Assembly: GCF_014174215.1 (NCBI RefSeq)
Contig: NZ_JABEQL010000014.1
Coordinates: 48,337-112,336 of the forward strand
Source: Gluconacetobacter tumulicola
Lineage (GTDB): Bacteria > Pseudomonadota > Alphaproteobacteria > Acetobacterales > Acetobacteraceae
Length of the DNA: 64,000 nucleotides
Direction: 5' to 3'
In this document: positions 61,954 through 64,000 of the stretch, piece by piece
Layout of the letters: each line of letters opens with the position of its first letter
Position numbering within the stretch: position 1 is the first letter of the stretch
Program-made: the position numbers and the translations under genes
Notes under the pieces: generated by a model
The model's input: the letters and a program-made list of their open reading frames with translations, nothing else
What the model was told of the DNA's origin: nothing
Database searches by the model: none

Positions 61954-62012
61954 AGGGCCTGCTCGTAAATGCGCGCTGGTGGCGATCCGGCGCACGTTTC
62001 CGAACAGGCCCT
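61954..62012. repeat. Palindromic intergenic repeat, short copy 6 (59 bp)
   Basis: AGGGCCTG (61954-61961) is inverted at 62005-62012, with a partial continuation of the pairing inside and the family core GCGCGCTGGTGGCGATCCGG. It lies between hpnH and the CNNM gene. Confidence 0.65.
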
Positions 62013-62076
62013 GATATGAAAATGGCGGAGCCTTCCGGCCCCGCCATTCCTTGATCGTACCGGAAAGATGTCCCGA

Positions 62077-63261
62077 TCAGTCGGCGGCGTCGGCCGCCTC
62101 GACGGCCGGCACATCCACCACCGTCACGCGCGGCGGCTTGGCCGGCTTCTTGGCGGCGGCGATTTCGGCCATGCGCGCATCGACATGCTGGGTGAAGACA
62201 TATTCGGCCGGCCGCTGGTTGGCCAGCGAGATCTCCGGCACCATCGGCTTCTCGGTCTCGGGCCCGAACAGCGCGACCTTGGCAATGTGCCAGGGGCGGC
62301 GCACCGCATCCATCACGGCCGTCGATTCATAGCCCGAATGAACCATGCAGTCGGCGCATTTCTCGTAATTGCCGGTGCCGTAATCATCCCACTTGGTATC
62401 GTCCATCAGCTCCTGGAACGTCTTGGCATAGCCTTCGCCCAGCAGGTAGCACGGGCGCTGCCAGCCGAAGACGTTGCGCAGCGGCTTGCCCCACGGCGTG
62501 CAGTGATACTGCTCGTTGCCGGCCAGGAAGTTCAGGAACAGCGGCGACTGCGTGAAGCGCCACTTCTTGCCCTTGCCCAGGCGGAAGACGTCGCGGAAAA
62601 GCTGTTTCGTCTTCTGGCGGTTCAGGAAGTGCGCCTGGTCCGGCGCGCGTTCGTAGGCATAGCCCGGCGCGGTCATGATGCCGTCCACGCCCATGGCCAT
62701 CACCTCGTCGAAGAAGTTGGCAAGGCGCTTGGGGTCGGCCCCGTCGAACACGGTGCAGTTGATCGACAGGCGGAAGCCGCGGGCCTTGGCCTTCTTGATC
62801 GCGGCCACGGCGCGCTCGTACACCCCGTCCTGGCAGACCGACGAATCGTGCATCGCCTGGTCGCCGTCCAGATGCACATCCCACGAGAAGAAGGGCGACG
62901 GCTCGTAATCGTCCATCTTCTTCTCAAGCAGCAGCGCATTGGTGCAGAGATAGACATATTTCTTGCGCGCGATCAGGCCCCGGACGATCTCCGGCATTTC
63001 CTTGTGCAGCAGCGGCTCGCCACCCGCGACGGCAATGACGGGGGCACCGGCCTCGGTGTCCGCATCCAGGCATTCCTGCACGGTCATGCGCTGGTTCAGG
63101 ATCGCGGCGGGATAATCGATCTTCCCGCAGCCGGCGCAGGCCAGGTTACACCTGAACAGCGGCTCGAGCATCAGAACAAGCGGATAACGCTTCCGCCCGG
63201 TCACGTGCTGCTTCACGACGTAAGCGCCCACCCGGACAGCCTGCATAATAGGAACGGCCAT
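62077..63261 (-). CDS. hpnH: Adenosyl-hopene transferase, radical SAM
   Basis: Radical SAM enzyme that adds adenosine to the C35 side chain of diploptene/hopene, the first step to extended hopanoids. The product has 394 residues. The iron-sulfur motif is LFRCNLACAGCGKIDYP (Cys38, Cys42, Cys45; CX3CX2C). AVAGGEPLLHKEMPEIV is the GGE motif for SAM binding. GNEQYHCTPWGKPLRNVFG and NYEKCADCMVHSGYESTAVM near the end are typical of HpnH. It is divergent from dxs across 394 bases. Hopanoids are abundant in acetic acid bacteria and support tolerance to acid and ethanol. Confidence 0.95.
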   Translation of the reverse strand: MAVPIMQAVRVGAYVVKQHVTGRKRYPLVLMLEPLFRCNLACAGCGKIDYPAAILNQRMTVQECLDADTEAGAPVIAVAGGEPLLHKEMPEIVRGLIARKKYVYLCTNALLLEKKMDDYEPSPFFSWDVHLDGDQAMHDSSVCQDGVYERAVAAIKKAKARGFRLSINCTVFDGADPKRLANFFDEVMAMGVDGIMTAPGYAYERAPDQAHFLNRQKTKQLFRDVFRLGKGKKWRFTQSPLFLNFLAGNEQYHCTPWGKPLRNVFGWQRPCYLLGEGYAKTFQELMDDTKWDDYGTGNYEKCADCMVHSGYESTAVMDAVRRPWHIAKVALFGPETEKPMVPEISLANQRPAEYVFTQHVDARMAEIAAAKKPAKPPRVTVVDVPAVEAADAAD

Positions 63262-63655
63262 GAACCCTCTGCTCCTGCGCCGGCATTCGGCCGGCCTCTC
63301 AAATCATGTGACCTGTATTATGGACACGCCAACGCGGCAGATAACAACCCGGCACGATCTCAGCCGTGCACGAAAGACATAGCGAGGTTGCGGACATGCG
63401 ACGCCACGCGATCCCGTTCCGGGGGGTATAGGACAGATCGGCTCTTATACTCAATTCCCATCAGATGCACTGTGACCAAATGACCACAGTGGCGAGGGAG
63501 AGTCTGTATTTGCTTCCGCGACGGGAGTAGAAACCGAACTGTAACAGACCGAGGGGCGTTAGGCTCGCCCCACCCGGAAACGTCGCAAGAACAGAATGGA
63601 CCGGACAGGGCCGCCCCGGGCCCATGTCCCGGCAAGCACAACGGACGTACTCGTC
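63262..63655. other. Divergent intergenic region between hpnH and dxs
   Basis: The 394 bases hold no supported gene; the short frames in it have no recognisable motif. Both genes must be started from here. I see no clear operator, riboswitch or terminator. Confidence 0.4.
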
Positions 63656-64000
63656 ATGAACCAGCCCCTTTCCCCTGTTTCCGCCGGCACAGCCGCGACC
63701 GCCGGCGCCGGCCAGACCGGCGCCGAGCCCACGGGACAGCCCATGGGACAGCCCACGGGGCAGGTGCCGACGATGGGCCGCTTTCCGCTTCTGGACCGGG
63801 TGAGCGCCCCGCGCGACCTGCGCAACCTGTCGGTGGACCAGCTCCGCCAGCTGGCCGAGGAATTGCGGGCCGAGACGGTGGACGCGGTCTCGACCACCGG
63901 CGGCCATCTGGGTGCCTCGCTGGGCGTGGTGGAGCTGACGGTGGCACTGCACGCGGTGTTCGACACCCCCGACGACCGGATCATCTGGGATGTCGGCCAC
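63656..64000 (+). CDS. dxs: 1-deoxy-D-xylulose-5-phosphate synthase, N-terminal part (cut by window edge)
   Basis: Thiamine-diphosphate enzyme that begins the MEP pathway by condensing pyruvate with glyceraldehyde 3-phosphate. The 115 residues seen contain [20 protein letters not shown] and the conserved [20 protein letters not shown] followed by [14 protein letters not shown], all at the usual place for Dxs. The N terminus is longer than in E. coli by about 35 residues and contains a repetitive Gly/Gln/Pro/Thr stretch ([10 protein letters not shown]). I start at [10 protein letters not shown] (63656). Divergent from hpnH. Confidence 0.93.
   Translation, partial: MNQPLSPVSAGTAATAGAGQTGAEPTGQPMGQPTGQVPTMGRFPLLDRVSAPRDLRNLSVDQLRQLAEELRAETVDAVSTTGGHLGASLGVVELTVALHAVFDTPDDRIIWDVGH

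Overview
The window looks like chromosome of an acetic acid bacterium (Acetobacteraceae, probably Gluconacetobacter/Komagataeibacter-like). The reasons are high GC, a PQQ glucose dehydrogenase, a three-subunit membrane aldehyde dehydrogenase whose large subunit closely resembles the acetic-acid-bacterial enzyme, a mannitol 2-dehydrogenase-type polyol oxidoreductase, and hopanoid/isoprenoid genes (hpnH, dxs, ispE). Genus is inference.

Layout. 1-2.4 kb: translation genes on the minus strand (rpmI, rplT, pheS, start of pheT). 2.6-11.1 kb: oxidative metabolism (polyol dehydrogenase, gcd, cytochrome c/Fe-S/molybdopterin aldehyde dehydrogenase). 11.2-12.2 kb: a GNAT-fold protein. 12.5-22.2 kb, minus strand: a surface-signalling and scavenging locus of ECF sigma factor, FecR-like anti-sigma, STN-type TonB receptor, a secreted fusion of a PI-PLC-C1 domain with a histidine acid phosphatase (phytase) domain, a GH92 alpha-mannosidase and a small secreted protein. 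The last four overlap by 1-4 bases. I read it as a system that strips mannose, lipid and phosphate from mannosylated phosphoinositol compounds; this is the most novel item.

22.2-23.7 kb: a DHA2 MFS pump. About 24-36.8 kb: an accessory block with lower GC and mixed style, holding two alpha/beta hydrolases, two TetR, two AraC and one XRE regulator, an aldo/keto reductase, an ABM-domain protein, a GST, an ene-reductase, two short-chain-type reductases and a remnant of an iron-type dehydrogenase. It looks like a horizontally acquired electrophile/xenobiotic response region with clear palindromic operators. 37-43.2 kb: rhodanese, cysK, an MFS protein, a PRC-barrel protein and an OmpR/histidine-kinase pair. 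43.2-46.5 kb: an AT-richer decayed stretch with a FAD oxidoreductase interrupted by one nonsense codon, its TetR neighbour and an IS5-type transposase remnant.

46.5-64 kb: core-like genes (YqaA/DedA protein, a catalytically degenerate SDR, P-type ATPase, ABC pair, ispE, TPR protein, uracil-DNA glycosylase-like protein, lytic transglycosylase, CNNM/CorC protein, hpnH, dxs start).

A family of short palindromic intergenic repeats (about 60-165 bp) recurs at least seven times. The copies share an inner core but have copy-specific, nearly perfect terminal inverted repeats, and several abut stop codons. No rRNA, tRNA or CRISPR array was recognised.
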